From Fistulifera solaris (taxonomy: Eukaryota; Bacillariophyta; Bacillariophyceae; Naviculales; Stauroneidaceae), in the NCBI GenBank assembly GCA_030295235.1, contig AP026148.1, positions 62,001-126,000 of the forward strand: 64,000 nt of DNA, given 5' to 3'. The notes under the pieces were generated by a model. The model saw only the letters and a program-made list of their open reading frames with translations, did not search any database and was not told the origin of the DNA. Positions 19,429 to 31,520 of this stretch are shown piece by piece (position 1 is the first letter of the stretch; each line of letters starts with the position of its first letter). The translations under genes were made by a program, and so were the position numbers.

Positions 19429-22400
19429 ATGCAAGAAAGCTTTCCGTTCGATCATGTGGTGATTACATTTCCAGATACGCGAGCCGCCGAAGCGGCCCGA
19501 CAAGGTCCTTTTCTACACATTCGTCGAAAGTATCCTCATACACGTCTGATTGCGACGACCGATCCTCACGATGCGCGCGTCGGGAGTGGAGGAGGTACGC
19601 TGGCTGCCTTGCCTGTGGAAGGAAGCACCGTCTTGATGTTGCACGCGGGAGGACAGTCGAGTCGGTGTCCGACACAAATGGTACTGGGAAAGGCCTGGAC
19701 GTCACTGCCGACGAGAGAACACCAGTTAATTACTCCCATTGAAGTCTGGATACAGCAATGTCATGATTTGTTCCAGGGAATACCCAAGGGGGCGTTGGTT
19801 GTCGTGTCTTCCGATACTTTGTTGCAATTGCCGCATTCGATACGACCCCAATGGTCTTCATATGAAGGAGTTCTGGGCTTAGCGGTACCGGCTCCTCTAC
19901 ACACGGCTCAGAATCATGGTGTTTTTTCTTTAGCGACACATGATAACAATCATCATTATTACAACGACGACAGCGAACCGTACGTAGCATCGTGTCAGGC
20001 TATCTATCAAAAACCGTCTCTTGAGGTACTGGAAACCATTGCCATTCGACAACACGCTTGGATTGACACAGGGGTTATTGTATTCTTTCCATCCGTCGCG
20101 CGATCCTTACGGCGACTCGCACAAAGTACTCTTGCGGCCTGTACAGCTTCGGGTTTGGAGACCATGTGGAAACGAGAATCGTCGGGAGAATCGCTGATGC
20201 ATTTTGCGCGGCGAGCGGCGCTTCCAGTGGATCTGTATACTCATTTTCTACAAGCTTTTCGGTTAGAAGAAGGATCCTCACTCATGTCGGAGAAGAAGCG
20301 GCGGTATTGCGAGAAATATCGTGCGGACGGAATCTCCCTGGGAACGTTAGCATCCATATTTGATACGCTGCATCGGCATACGTTGCGCATTCTGGCATTT
20401 CCAAAAGGGAAATTTCTGCATTTGGGGACAACGCGCGAACTAGTGGAGTTTTACGCCATGGCACATCCGCCTACACGCCAGAAACGGAGAAAGGAGGATC
20501 GCCTGCAGCTGTGTGCTAGTTTTTGCGAACATTTGGGGCTTACCCATCGTTTACATGCACTTACAATTCTTCCGGAAGGAAGTGATTCGGACAGCAATAC
20601 AGTGAATCCTTCAGCCATTATCTACCATAGTATCATTGAGAGCACGTGCGAGGAGAGTTGTATAGGTGCCAACACAATTATTGAGCATTGCTCCATCGAA
20701 ACCGATCACGCCCTCAGAATAGGACGAAACTGTCTGATATCGGGGCTGCGATATTCTGCGAAAAATTCTACTGGTAACGGTGATATACCATTCACGGTCC
20801 CCGACGGAACCTTGATCCAGGTACTTCCCTTGCGAGACAACAAGGGGAAAACGATTCAGTTTGTTCATATGGTTTTGGGCATTGACGACGCGATTGAGCA
20901 TAAAAGAACTCTATATGGACTCGCATTCGAGCGATTTCTATCTTGGACTTTCCTTTCGGACGAAGATGTGTGGCCAGACGAGGAAACGGAATCGAAGCAG
21001 ACGTTATGGACAGCAGAGCTGCATCCCATCGTTGAAAGCGGGCTCTCTAGTGCCTCGGTTTTCTCATGGCTATTTGCATACACACAAGGGAAGAAAACGT
21101 CTGAGCTGTTAGATTGGGAAAAAATAAGTTTGAGCCGATGGAAGTCGAGTCGAAGACTTTCCTTAGCGCAGATTCGGAATATGGCAGACGCTTCCAAAGA
21201 GTTTTCCTACCGCCAGAACCTGATTGGAAGGGATCTTCCGAACGCCAAAAGACTTTTAATATCGAACATATTTGACGCCTTGATGAACCGCGAACTCAGC
21301 CCTCTGAATCTGCAATCTATCTTGAATGATTTTGCCGCAAACGGGAAATTTGACGACGTACAAAGGGTGTTACTAGTCTTGATTGAAGTCATCTCCAGAT
21401 CTTTGCGAAATGAGGCTTACGATATTTGCGGACAAGCATGCGCAGTGTCGAGCTCGTTTTTGAGCGACTTTAACTTAATCGCTTCTTCCTGTGTCCAACA
21501 GTTGAATGAGATGCTTGGCCAGATCACCTGGGAGGGTGCGTCATTTGTTGATATTGCCCGAAAGGTCATCGATGAATGTGACACAATAAAGTCAAGCAAA
21601 GATTCCTTCAACGTTCTATCATTATCAATTATGTTGGAGCAAGCAAGTTTTGCGATGACTCGAAAATGCATCTGCGATGTGGCTAGTCAATGGCAACTCT
21701 CCACTCCCACAGAATCGATACTGAATCAGTGGGTATTGGCAACTGCTCCTGCTCGGATAGATTTTGCGGGAGGTTGGTCAGATACTGCTCCCATTTGTTA
21801 CCATGGTAGTTCGGTGGTGGGGGCCGCAGTGACAATAGGTGATAATGTTTTGCCACTCTCTTGTCGCTGCAGAATCGTGTCGGGAGGCAGAGGGGTGTAC
21901 TTGTGCACGGAGCAAAGAAATCTCGTGTCGGGAGCACTTGAAGCGTGCGCAAGCCAAACCTTATCGCGTTTCCACGACTTACAAGATTTTCGTTACCCTG
22001 AGGCTTCATGTGCATTGCTCAAGTGTGCGCTCTACACACTGGGGATGATGCTTCCAGCGGACCATTCCGAGGATCTCCAGTTCAATATGAATGTTTTTCA
22101 AGAGGCACTAAACTCATTTTGTGGCAGTCGCGAAAGCGACGTGATGCTCGAAATTATTTCTACGTCTCTTCTTCCTCATGGATCGGGGATGGGTACATCA
22201 AGTATTCTTGGCGGTTGCGTTCTTGCTGCTATACTACGTTGCGTTGGGAAAGGCATAAATGACATTCGCAATTATCAGCATTATTTGATCGAGCATGTAT
22301 GTAGATTAGAGCAGCACCTTTCGACAGGAGGTGGTTTTCAGGATCAAGTGAACGGGCTGATCGGCGGTGTCAAAATCGTTCGATGTGAACCAGACACTTT

Positions 22401-22977
22401 CCCTCTACGGTTGAACATCGAACAGCTAGCCTTACCGAGCGATTTCGAGGCAACAATCAATAAGCGTCTACACATCGCATTCACGGGACAAACAAGACTT
22501 GCAAAGAATATTCTTCAAGACGTTCTGCGACGTTGGTCAAAAAGAACGAAAGAGATTACAGAGACTGTTGAAAAGCTTGTTCTTGGTGCTGAAAGCGTGC
22601 AGGAGGCTTTTCTTGACGGAGATATCGAGACAGTGGCAGATTGTGTCAACGATTATTGGAATCTCAAGAAAGTGATGGCGGGGCCGGCAAGTGGTGTCGC
22701 CCCTCCTCAGGTGGAAAACGCCATCGACAAACTAATGGAAAAGGGATTGGTAGCTGCGGCTAGCCTTTGCGGTGCCGGTGGCGGGGGATTTTTGGTTGCT
22801 ATAAGTACAGAAGAAAATGTTACAAAGGATGAGCTAGATGCAGCTTCCATTAGCGAAAGTGGATGCAATTTCGTGTGGCACGAGTGCAAAATATGTTCAC
22901 AAGGTCTATCAGTCCAAGTACTTGAAAGCAACGAGCGGGGCTATTTCGATATCAAGTGGCACAAAATTGGACTGTGA
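19429..22977 (+). CDS. FKGP: Bifunctional L-fucokinase / GDP-L-fucose pyrophosphorylase
   Basis: 1182 residues, single exon, ATG at 19429. The N-terminal 500 or so residues are the nucleotidyltransferase half: a Gly-rich loop GSGGGTLAALP near residue 50, and HAGGQSSRCP near 75. It should make GDP-L-fucose from L-fucose-1-phosphate and GTP. The C-terminal third is a GHMP kinase: APARIDFAGGWSDTAPI near 775, the ATP loop LPHGSGMGTSSILGG near 913 and CGAGGGGFLVAIS near 1115. It should phosphorylate free L-fucose with ATP. Length and domain order match the plant and Bacteroides fused enzymes. The product feeds fucosylation of glycans; fucose is a common sugar in diatom exopolysaccharide. A linker of about 270 residues between the halves has low similarity to anything I know. 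Confidence 0.92.
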   Translation: MQESFPFDHVVITFPDTRAAEAARQGPFLHIRRKYPHTRLIATTDPHDARVGSGGGTLAALPVEGSTVLMLHAGGQSSRCPTQMVLGKAWTSLPTREHQLITPIEVWIQQCHDLFQGIPKGALVVVSSDTLLQLPHSIRPQWSSYEGVLGLAVPAPLHTAQNHGVFSLATHDNNHHYYNDDSEPYVASCQAIYQKPSLEVLETIAIRQHAWIDTGVIVFFPSVARSLRRLAQSTLAACTASGLETMWKRESSGESLMHFARRAALPVDLYTHFLQAFRLEEGSSLMSEKKRRYCEKYRADGISLGTLASIFDTLHRHTLRILAFPKGKFLHLGTTRELVEFYAMAHPPTRQKRRKEDRLQLCASFCEHLGLTHRLHALTILPEGSDSDSNTVNPSAIIYHSIIESTCEESCIGANTIIEHCSIETDHALRIGRNCLISGLRYSAKNSTGNGDIPFTVPDGTLIQVLPLRDNKGKTIQFVHMVLGIDDAIEHKRTLYGLAFERFLSWTFLSDEDVWPDEETESKQTLWTAELHPIVESGLSSASVFSWLFAYTQGKKTSELLDWEKISLSRWKSSRRLSLAQIRNMADASKEFSYRQNLIGRDLPNAKRLLISNIFDALMNRELSPLNLQSILNDFAANGKFDDVQRVLLVLIEVISRSLRNEAYDICGQACAVSSSFLSDFNLIASSCVQQLNEMLGQITWEGASFVDIARKVIDECDTIKSSKDSFNVLSLSIMLEQASFAMTRKCICDVASQWQLSTPTESILNQWVLATAPARIDFAGGWSDTAPICYHGSSVVGAAVTIGDNVLPLSCRCRIVSGGRGVYLCTEQRNLVSGALEACASQTLSRFHDLQDFRYPEASCALLKCALYTLGMMLPADHSEDLQFNMNVFQEALNSFCGSRESDVMLEIISTSLLPHGSGMGTSSILGGCVLAAILRCVGKGINDIRNYQHYLIEHVCRLEQHLSTGGGFQDQVNGLIGGVKIVRCEPDTFPLRLNIEQLALPSDFEATINKRLHIAFTGQTRLAKNILQDVLRRWSKRTKEITETVEKLVLGAESVQEAFLDGDIETVADCVNDYWNLKKVMAGPASGVAPPQVENAIDKLMEKGLVAAASLCGAGGGGFLVAISTEENVTKDELDAASISESGCNFVWHECKICSQGLSVQVLESNERGYFDIKWHKIGL

Positions 22978-23095
22978 AAGTCGATACTTAGTTTAAGCGC
23001 GTTGACACTTGTACAAACTAATCCAATCTAAACTAGGAAGCTCGATTTTTAGGTCGCGCACAGATGGTGAAAAAGCAATGACCATGCCGTAAGTA

Positions 23096-25542
23096 TCACG
23101 TGGCAAAGGGATTCGCTGTCGGTGGCGGCGGATCGTCTTTGAAAATGCTCATCCAAAGTCCAGAGTCTAGCAACGAGGCTTCGTGGGCACCGAAACCATC
23201 GTCATGACCAAACAAATCATCGCCGTGGATCGAATGTCTGGTTGTTCCATAATGGGGTGCTTCATGCGACGCAGAAGTGCTAGGATGGTGCGTATCGGCA
23301 AATGGATTTGTTGTCTGCATATAAACATCTCCAAACAAGCGAGAAAGCGGCGCTTGATGAACCGAATGGGCATGGGATGATACAGAGTCATACAACCGGT
23401 GCGACGATCCATAGACATCGGTATTTTGATTCAAACTCAATGCACTCCCTTGGGTTGTAAGTCCACCAAATCCGGGAGGAGGATTCACTACAGCAACTCG
23501 CAAATTAGACGACGCGAGAGGGTCCACGTGCTCTAATTGACGAAGTGGTGGCCGGGGAAGGTTACTTGGCTTTTCGATGACAGGGTCGGCATCGGAAGCA
23601 TCCATGGGCGCAATACGAGAGACTGATCCTTGCCCCTTTGCCCCAAGAGATACCAAGGAAGAAGTAATTCCGGACCATCGTCAGACGACTTGTGATAAAC
23701 CACAGGGGTATTCAAAGCTTCCATGGCAATGGGAGCAGCTTGATCATCGACTCCATTAGCAGTATTGTCGAATTCATCGTCATTACATAGTAGCATACCA
23801 TCATCAGACCCGCCTTCCCTATCGTTTGATTCGGTATGAATGTAAACATTACGCTCTGCGTCAAACTGAATCGGCCGCGCGAAAGCAGAATCTTGGTCAT
23901 CAGCCCATTTGCGTCCCAGAGCGAGTAGGCGAAGCACCTTGATGCGATTCTGGTCGGCATTATCGGCGTTCGACTGCACACTGGCACCACTAGTAAGTGT
24001 AGACGCTGACTCCTGGGCTTTGCCTTTCCCTTTTCGAAGCGAGCAAAGCTCTCTGATTGCATCCTCGTCCGAAAGGCGACCCCACGATGAAAGTTCAGGC
24101 GCAAACATAGCGAACGGAAGAAATCCACGCAGCTCTAAATATTCTTTCAGTAGAAGAGCAGTCTCAGTCATCGACTCTTGTCCGGAGTAAGACGAGGACT
24201 GCATTAGAATATGGTTCAGAACATCCACAATAGCTATCCAAAATTCCTTTTCAGCTTCCGTATGTAAAGTAACGAGATTGGGCCCCGGACAGTCATCATC
24301 GAAGCTCTTCCACTCAGGAATAGGTCGCGTGGAAACGTATTCAGCAACAATCATCATGGGAACCAAGCAGCGGTAGGACGAGTGGGTCTTCTTTTGCTCT
24401 TGACCCTTGTTTCCGAAGGCCCCCAAAACCCGCTGCACTAAAGCCGTCCCCAACCACAATGTGGACACACGACAGGCCCAGGCAGTTGCTTGCATCATTG
24501 CATGGCTATTCGCTACCGATCCAGAACGTGCTCGCTCGGCGAGTGTTTCGGAAAATGCGTGAATAGTGACCAATTTACACAACAGACTATCACCTAAGGC
24601 GGAGTTTTGGAGAAGTTTCGTGAAAAACGTACGGCAATCCTCCATGTGTTGTAGAATGCCAACTTCAGGAATCTCTTCGGGTAAAAAACCATTGAAGAAA
24701 ATGGAATGCAATTCGCAAAATTTGGCTAAGAAGTACTTGCTGCTGGCGGACTTGGGATTTGATGAAGCTGACAGCTGCTGCTGGGTTTCGTGCTGGTTAA
24801 GCCATTCCTGATTGCTTTCAAATAGTCGCGCTAAATTCTTCGCCGAAGTCATGAAGGGATCGGTCGTCACCGAGATACTGCGCGCATACCAGTAGAGAGT
24901 AATCAAGCACTGCCCTGTTGGATCTGCTTGCGATAGGACGACGGCCAGCTGATTCATGGCGTGTCCGATACCTGGTCCTAGTTGGATGGCCCGATAGTAG
25001 GCTTCTTGAGCTTTTCTGGTGTCCCCACAGTATCGATACAAATCACCAAGTTGTACGATCATCGATATCAAGCATTTCATGATCCCTGCCGGTGATTTCG
25101 ACGCACGTGGACGATCTGTATCATCATCGTCGGACTCTTCTTCTTCTGAAGCTTGCGTACCGGACACTGCAGGGTACGCTTTCATCAACTTGTCCTCCAA
25201 AGATTCTATCATGAATTTGTACAGACTGATTGCTTCTGACAAAGTCTTGACAAAAGCTTTTTCATCTGACTCAAAATCTTCTCCTCTGCGCTTTAATTTG
25301 TCTCGCGATGCACGGAGGGCCCGGATTCGATCGTAAAAACACAGACGCCACAAGCGATCGACAATACCATACTCACAGGCAAATCTCGGGTCTGTGAGAA
25401 TCAAATCGGTAAGATATTCACACACTTTTATACGAAGTTGCATTGCAGCTTTATCATTCGATTTTAGCTGTTTGAGGCGGGCCTCAAATTTGAGGGAATC
25501 GTCGTGCCGCTTTTCCAGGTATTCTTCCCGTGAGACCTTCAT
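23096..25542 (-). CDS. EST1/SMG7-like TPR protein, one apparent frameshift
   Basis: ATG at 25542. The N-terminal 300 residues fit the 14-3-3-like and helical-hairpin region of EST1/SMG5-7: LGDLYRYCGDTRKAQEAYYR, then AIQLGPGIGHAMNQLAVVLS and YWYARSISVTTDPFMTSAKN. These proteins bind phosphorylated UPF1 in nonsense-mediated mRNA decay. The C-terminus is disordered, with PPPGFGGL, NPFAD and a closing NPFAT. The first frame ends at 23533 and the natural continuation lies in another frame from about 23656, reached by adding one base in either of two C4 runs, 23633-23636 or 23641-23644. The full protein is then about 815 residues. I judge the break an assembly error. No PIN domain is seen, so it is nearer SMG7 than SMG6. 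Confidence 0.75.
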
Positions 25543-26651
25543 CGTTTTTGAAAGCTCCAGTACAGCTATCGAATCCTGGTGGCTCAGCTCCTTTCAGAAA
25601 GGTAATAAAAGCAATCGCTTGATGTTTGGATACGTAAGAAGTATCTAGGTTCATAAGCCGGCAAACAAGGAATTAAGATTCGAAGGCGTTTTCTGGAATA
25701 AAAAATGCGATGCGTTCAACTCTCCTTCCAAAAATTCTCCTTGTTGCTCTTCGATCCACTACCAAATGAAAATACAATTAGGTACGTCAAGCAAATCACT
25801 TAGAAGATGAAGCAAACAGCTTCCCAAGTGGAGCAATGTTAAAATTATTTTTATTTATCAGTTTTGAGCGCGATCGAAGCGAAAACAAGGGGAGAGAAAA
25901 CGGTCTTGCATCTACTCGTCCCCTTCGTCAATGATCAAAGCAACGTTTGAATGCAACGTCATGCAAAAATTATGTACTCCGAGTACATAAAAAATCACTC
26001 TAGTCACACCCGTTTTCCCCTCTTAAGGACACTGTAATGTACCAGGTACCAGGTACTTTGTGGTAAACGGCTGTCACGGACGGTGCGGGAAATTGTGTAC
26101 TTTCGCGTAGGCCCCTGTAGAGAAATGTACCAAGCAGAGGTGCGTTCCCGTGTCTCCCTCACCTGTCACTCATGGAGCTTACGGGTGGAGGACAAACCAG
26201 GACAAACTGAGAAAACAAATAACCTTAACGCTTGTAATGATAGATCTTCATCTGGAATGCGGAGAAGCTGAGTTTTGTCTTTTGTCGTTATAATCGGAGT
26301 TGCAGGTCGCAGTTGCCTATTGTCTGGTACTCGTATTGACACTGAGCATTAAGCAGTGAGTAGTTCTTATTTTTTAGTCATAAACAAATAATGAAAAGAG
26401 GTAAAAACTCCGCAAGCAAACAGCAAACAAGACAACACAACACAACACTTGCACACGATTACCCATCCGTACCAGGCATTCTAGATTCTGGAGGTTGAAA
26501 GTTGAAAGCTGGTTTTGCGGTCTCTCTTTCCGTGTTTTATCTTTTATCTGACGACTAGTCTCAAGGTAAAGAGAGAAGAGAGGCTAACCAATGAGGAATA
26601 ACCTAAAGAGCTTAAGCCATCATTTTACACTTCGTCACGCCTCAGCACACT
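25543..26651. other. Intergenic, 1.1 kb
   Basis: Contains overlapping GGTACC palindromes (ACCAGGTACCAGGTAC at about 26041-26056) and an AT-rich segment. No gene is supported. Confidence 0.5.
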
Positions 26652-27314
26652 ATGATCTATGATACTCAAAGCGAGGAAGAGTTTTTATGCGTACTACAAG
26701 CTGATTCTCGTTGGGCCTTAAAACTTTTCAATACTAAAGGCCCTAAGAGATTTCTCGATCTTCAACTTCCGAGTAGTATTCCGTATTCCGAGTGCGAGTC
26801 GTCTGCCGTTGTGAAAGTTGAACATCCATCCTCCATCCTTCCATTCCTCAGAATTGCTTGGCCTATGAAGTCAATTTCGCTTCGAGCTCATTCATCAACA
26901 AACTTACGAGGCCAACGGCAAACGGCAAACGGCAAAAAAAGTCCAACAATGAATCCAACGTTGAGAGAATATTCACGACCTTTCCCGATCGTTTTATCTG
27001 TCCATAATGATCGACAAATGAGTTCGCTCACACAATTTTCTGACTTGTCGTTATCGGAGGAGTTTGAGGAGGCTTTCGAGAACGATGGACGACAGGGCCG
27101 CTGCCGAAGTGCGTCGTCAGCGCCTTCGCAAGATAACATTTCCTCGCACCGAAATGTCTCACAAAAAGGCTCGTTGCCTAAGATTGTTGTAAAGCCAATG
27201 ATCGCCGACTCTTTGCAGGGAAAAAGCAATCCGAATTGGAAACCTATGGCATCGCTTGACATTCCACCTCTTCGAATCAATCGATCTATTTCTGTTGAGA
27301 ATTCTACGAACTAA
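26652..27314 (+). CDS. Hypothetical Ser-rich protein
   Basis: 220 codons from ATG 26652, or about 122 from an inner ATG at 26949. No family is recognised. The second half is polar, Ser/Asn-rich and probably disordered, with an acidic patch SLSEEFEEAFEND that might be a short linear motif. No signal peptide or membrane segment. The amino-acid make-up after the inner Met looks protein-like, but this is the only support. Confidence 0.35.
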   Translation: MIYDTQSEEEFLCVLQADSRWALKLFNTKGPKRFLDLQLPSSIPYSECESSAVVKVEHPSSILPFLRIAWPMKSISLRAHSSTNLRGQRQTANGKKSPTMNPTLREYSRPFPIVLSVHNDRQMSSLTQFSDLSLSEEFEEAFENDGRQGRCRSASSAPSQDNISSHRNVSQKGSLPKIVVKPMIADSLQGKSNPNWKPMASLDIPPLRINRSISVENSTN

Positions 27315-28215
27315 AGACAGCAACTCCCTTCTCTAATAGCACAACCAGTATCCAATAAGAAGACAACCTTCACTTAAGTATTAAAAGTGCACTGCGCATG
27401 TCTATCTACGTAGTTTCGTTGGACTCGAGACTCATTTGAAACATGAGAAGTGCGACACAAAAGAGGTACGAGACAATCACCCGCACTCCGAATCGTATCC
27501 GCGTTCGCTTTCCACAGCAACTCGGAAGCACAAAGACACTGGGCTTGTCATATTCTCTAGCTAACGTCTTAGCTTCAGTCGGTCAAAATTCGCAAGTTTG
27601 TCGTTCGTTATAGCACGCTACCTGGTAGGGGAGTCGGTTGAAGGGCAAGGGAAAGGGAAACGACTTTCGGCAATCGAAATTGAAACGTGCCCTCACTGTC
27701 ATTCGTTCAGACATGGTTGACCGAGAATTACTTTCTAAATGTTAAATACCTGTTTCTGACTTATTGTAGTCAACCACGGCAAAGCTTGCACTTGTTCCGT
27801 TATAGTTCGATGGCGAATCTGTGCACGTTTGGAATTTTGGATGTACAGTGTACTTCGTCCAACGTTCATCGGGAGCGCGTCTCAATCGTAGAAATTCTAC
27901 GGAACGTGGTAGACAAAAGATCCGACAGAAATAAACGCTACTAAGTATAACAGAGCGCGTAGACGAACGATCGTGGGAAGTTGTCTCTTCTCTTCGTTCG
28001 CAAAACCAAAACTTGTGACAGCAGTTTGTTGATGATAATATTATAAAACAAAACGAGAAAAGAAATTTTACCAACTGATACGATTGTTACTTTGAAAGAA
28101 AAAAAGGGTAAGAATGAAGACACGGACAAATTAAAACAAGAAAATGTTCGCTATGAAATGAATTGCAGCTGCTAAGTCTCATGAAATCTTTTTCCGTCAT
28201 AACAGAACAACAACG
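27315..28215. other. Intergenic, 0.9 kb
   Basis: Lies between two plus-strand genes and should contain the promoter of the beta-propeller gene. Small frames on both strands overlap and look random. Confidence 0.5.
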
Positions 28216-30858
28216 ATGACTACTCGAGACATAGAGAAAGGAGGAAGTGATGCTCTTCCCGAGGGACCAACGACGGCTTCCAGAGCTAGCAACAAATCGT
28301 TTCCCCTTTGGAAGATCGCAGCTGCCATTCTCGCGGTTGGACTCGTTGTCTTTGCGATTGCCTTCCCCGTGGCTCGTTCTCGCGATGATGACAGAAACGA
28401 CAACACGAGCGGTATATCCGGTACGATTGACACCGGCAATGAAGAGAATTCTCCCTCGACCAGCCAAGCGCGCGAATACACCTCCACTGGAGGTCCTTTC
28501 AATGTAACGTTGGGTCTTTTCAGCAAAGAAATTGTTGGTGGATACAGTGATTCGGAGTCGTTGGAGAATGATTTATCAAATGTTGCAATGTTTCTTCTCA
28601 ATGGTCTTATCAAACGAAATACGGGACATATAGAAAGTGACAGCGGAACTGAAATGCCAGTGGGAAGTGAGGGAGGTCCCAAGGAGGAATTTGCCGAAGG
28701 AGCTCCTGTGGCAGCAGATGGAAGCGCTGGAGGTGATACCGCAGTCGGTGACTTGGACGACTTTGGTCAAAACAACCAAGAAGATGATGTGGAAGAAGGT
28801 GACATGATGGTCTCGAACGGTGCGGTCGGTACGTTCATTGTATCAAATTGAGAGCCGACTTGCTATTTGACTCTCACTTGTTGTTATTGTGCAGTGTTTG
28901 CCGCTAATGGTGGCGAGATTGTGGCCTGGGATGCAGCCTCCGGTACATTGTTGACACGTATTGAAATGCCGCCTATTGAAGTAGAAGACACGTCGGGCGC
29001 TGTTGCCGAACCAGCAGATGGCACAGTAACTTCAACAACGAAATCATCCATGATGCCAGGATACATGAGTTACACGCCATCGGTTCGTCATCTGCTGATT
29101 GAAGAAGGCAGATTGATGGTGATCGTTGAAGGCTACGGGCAAATGTTTCGCGATGAAATGATGAAAGCGGACGGCGGATCACCGGTCATGTATGACTATA
29201 AGGCCACCAACATTCGACTCTACGATATTGTTACACCGGAAGAAGGAGTTCTCAAGTTGCATAGCGAGAAGCACGTCAACGGCCGCTTCATGAGTGTTCG
29301 TTCTATCAATGGCAACGCCCATATTGTGACACACTCTGGACTAGATACCTACACGCACTTGATTGACCCGTACGAGAGTTACCAGTATCCCGACTTGACC
29401 ACGGAGGAGTACGTTGCCTTAGTGAAAGAGAAAGCTGGAGAAGAAGCCATTCCGAATTTCGTCTCTAGCCTGATGGCAGAATTAAAGGAACCGACTGGAA
29501 CGATGCCAAGTCTCTTTCGTCTTGCTATGATGCAGTCAGAAGCATCCGATAGCAATGTCGAAGAGCAAATCTTTTCAGATGGTGTGGTCAACTCTGTGGC
29601 GTTGGTCTATTCCTTCAACATGCTAGGAGAGGATCCGCTCAGTGAACTTGCCATAACGTCTTCGGGATCCTTCATGGACTCTTGGTACATTCGCGTGTAT
29701 TCTTCGGACACAACCATGATCTTGGCGGGTGATGGATGGGAATATGATGCCGAAACTGGCGGATCCACGACATCAACTCATCTTCTCGGTATCAATCTCA
29801 GTGGTGCTACCTCGAATCCTGGTTCAATCGGAACGGTCGAGGGATACTTTCTGAACTCCCATTCACTTGATGTCGTCGATAACGTTCTTCGCATTGCCAC
29901 CACGGTTCAGGACATGATGTTCATCGAGCCGATGCCCTTGGTCATTGAAGAATCGGAGAGCGGCAGTGACGGCAGTGCCCGACGCGCACAGAGCGAGGAA
30001 TCCAGCACCGAAAACTACATTATCAATCTTGACTTGACGGCCGCCGACGGAGAAATGAAAGAACTTGGCCGCGTTCAGCTGGGAAAGCCCAACGAAGTTT
30101 TCACATCCGTGCGTTTCTTTGACAATGTTGCTTACGCCGTCACCTTTGAGCACAAAGACCCGTTGTACGCCTTGGACTTGTCGGACCCGAGTAATCCGTC
30201 CATTCTTTCGGAACTAAATGTGACGGGTTTCTCAAGCTACTTGCATTCGTTGAATCCTCCGGAAAACACTTTGTTGCTCGGCATGGGACAGGAAGCCAAC
30301 GAAACGGGTACGATTGTGGGTTTTCAAATTTCCATCTTTGACTTGGCCGATACGAACGCACCGAAACTTCTTCAGCGTCACGTTGTGGAGAATGACGAGA
30401 ACACGTATTCTTCCAGTGCTTCCGAATGGGATTTTATGTCGACTCGTGTTGTCAATGGCCGTCTCATTATTCCTCTCGACATTGATAATTGGGAAGACGA
30501 GACCAAGGCTTTCCACGGCTTTGCTGTGTTTACTGTCAGTGAGAACGGCATTCAGGAAGAGTGCCGTATTGCTCATAAAGTTCAAACGATGATTTACCCC
30601 ATGGTAGACGTGGCGCCTGACAGCAGTGTCGCGGGTGACAGCGGAACAGGTGATGCGATCGAAGGCGATGTTATGCCGGGGATGTGCTTTTGTGGCAGTG
30701 AGCTTCCACGCCGTTCAATGATCTTTAACGGTGATTTGATGACAACGCAAGAATCGACTGTAAAATCGACTGACATGGATACTTGCGCTGGAGTTTGGGA
30801 ACTCGATGTCTCGAATGAAAATGCTACCAACACAAACTGCTGCGGATACATTGCTTGA
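28216..30858 (+). CDS. Membrane-anchored beta-propeller protein (secreted WD-like type)
   Basis: Two exons, 28216-28828 and 28895-30858, joined across a 66-base GT-AG intron to give 858 residues. The join reads NGAV-VFAANGGEIVAWDAASG, in frame. Residues about 37-55 are one membrane span (IAAAILAVGLVVFAIAF) after a short Lys/Asp-containing N-terminus, so a type II anchor with the bulk outside the cell or in the lumen is likely. An acidic Gly/Asp/Glu-rich linker follows. The remainder resembles the secreted beta-propeller family (Pfam Beta_propel) of bacteria and archaea: repeated blades such as NIRLYDIV, LYALDLSDPSNPSIL and ISIFDLADTNAPKLL. It may bind cell-surface partners; no catalytic motif is seen. 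The family is mainly prokaryotic, so ancient transfer is possible. Confidence 0.8.
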
Positions 30859-31520
30859 GCACGGATTGCCTGACTTGAAACGTTTCCACCTTATATCTTC
30901 CATCCATCCAATGATCCATTCATCTTTTCTTCATTTCAATTTCATGTTACGTTACTAAATAGATTAAGCTGTATTCTAACTCAAAGTGTTATTCGATATG
31001 GTTTGTGTTGTTGTTGTTGTTGCGGTGCATTTATTCATGACTGAAATGCAGTCTGTCCAGAAATTCTGGACCAGGTGAATTTCATTCAAACAGAAAATAT
31101 GCAGTGATCCAGAAATTCTAAACAAGTTGTATTTCATTCAAACAGAAAATCTGCACAGTTCCAGAAATTCTGGAGCAGGTAAATTTCATTCATACAGAAA
31201 ATCTGGGGTCGGTCCACAAATTCTGGACCAGTTGTATTTCATTCATACAGAAAATCGGGGATTGTCCAGAAAGTTTGGACCAGGTGTATATTATTCATAG
31301 AGATACTTGGGGATGGTCCAGAAATTCTGGACCAATTGCTCTTGAGTCTATAGTCTATGGTAAGAATAGAGGCGATGATTTTGGCAACAGTTTCGCTGTG
31401 AATAATAGAGATAATTATCGCAATTGATCTGAAGATAACGACAGGCAACGAAGATAAGTGGTCCAAGAGCAGAGTAACGAGATTTGCAGCATGATTTGTT
31501 TAGACTCTTAAATACAAGAG
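30859..31520. other. Convergent 3' region with a palindromic tandem array
   Basis: Lies between the 3' ends of the beta-propeller gene and the first protease gene. Holds a GTT microsatellite at about 31005-31022 and the 52-base repeat array at 31055-31340. No gene. Confidence 0.6.
31055..31340. repeat. 52-bp tandem repeat with palindromic core, 5.5 copies
   Basis: Units begin with TCCAGAAATTCTGGA, a perfect 15-base palindrome in copies 1 and 6, and continue with CAGGTGAATTTCATTCA and CAGAAAATCTG. Starts are near 31055, 31108, 31160, 31213, 31264 and 31316, so the period is close to 52. Similar cores recur at 58.4-59.2 kb. Confidence 0.8.

Noticed and set aside
31055-31340. CRISPR-like array
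   Set aside because: The whole 52-base unit is repeated, with no unique spacers, and the organism is a eukaryote without cas genes here.
31055-31340. Heat-shock elements (GAA..TTC)
   Set aside because: The GAA and TTC halves are one base apart instead of two, so the standard element is not formed.
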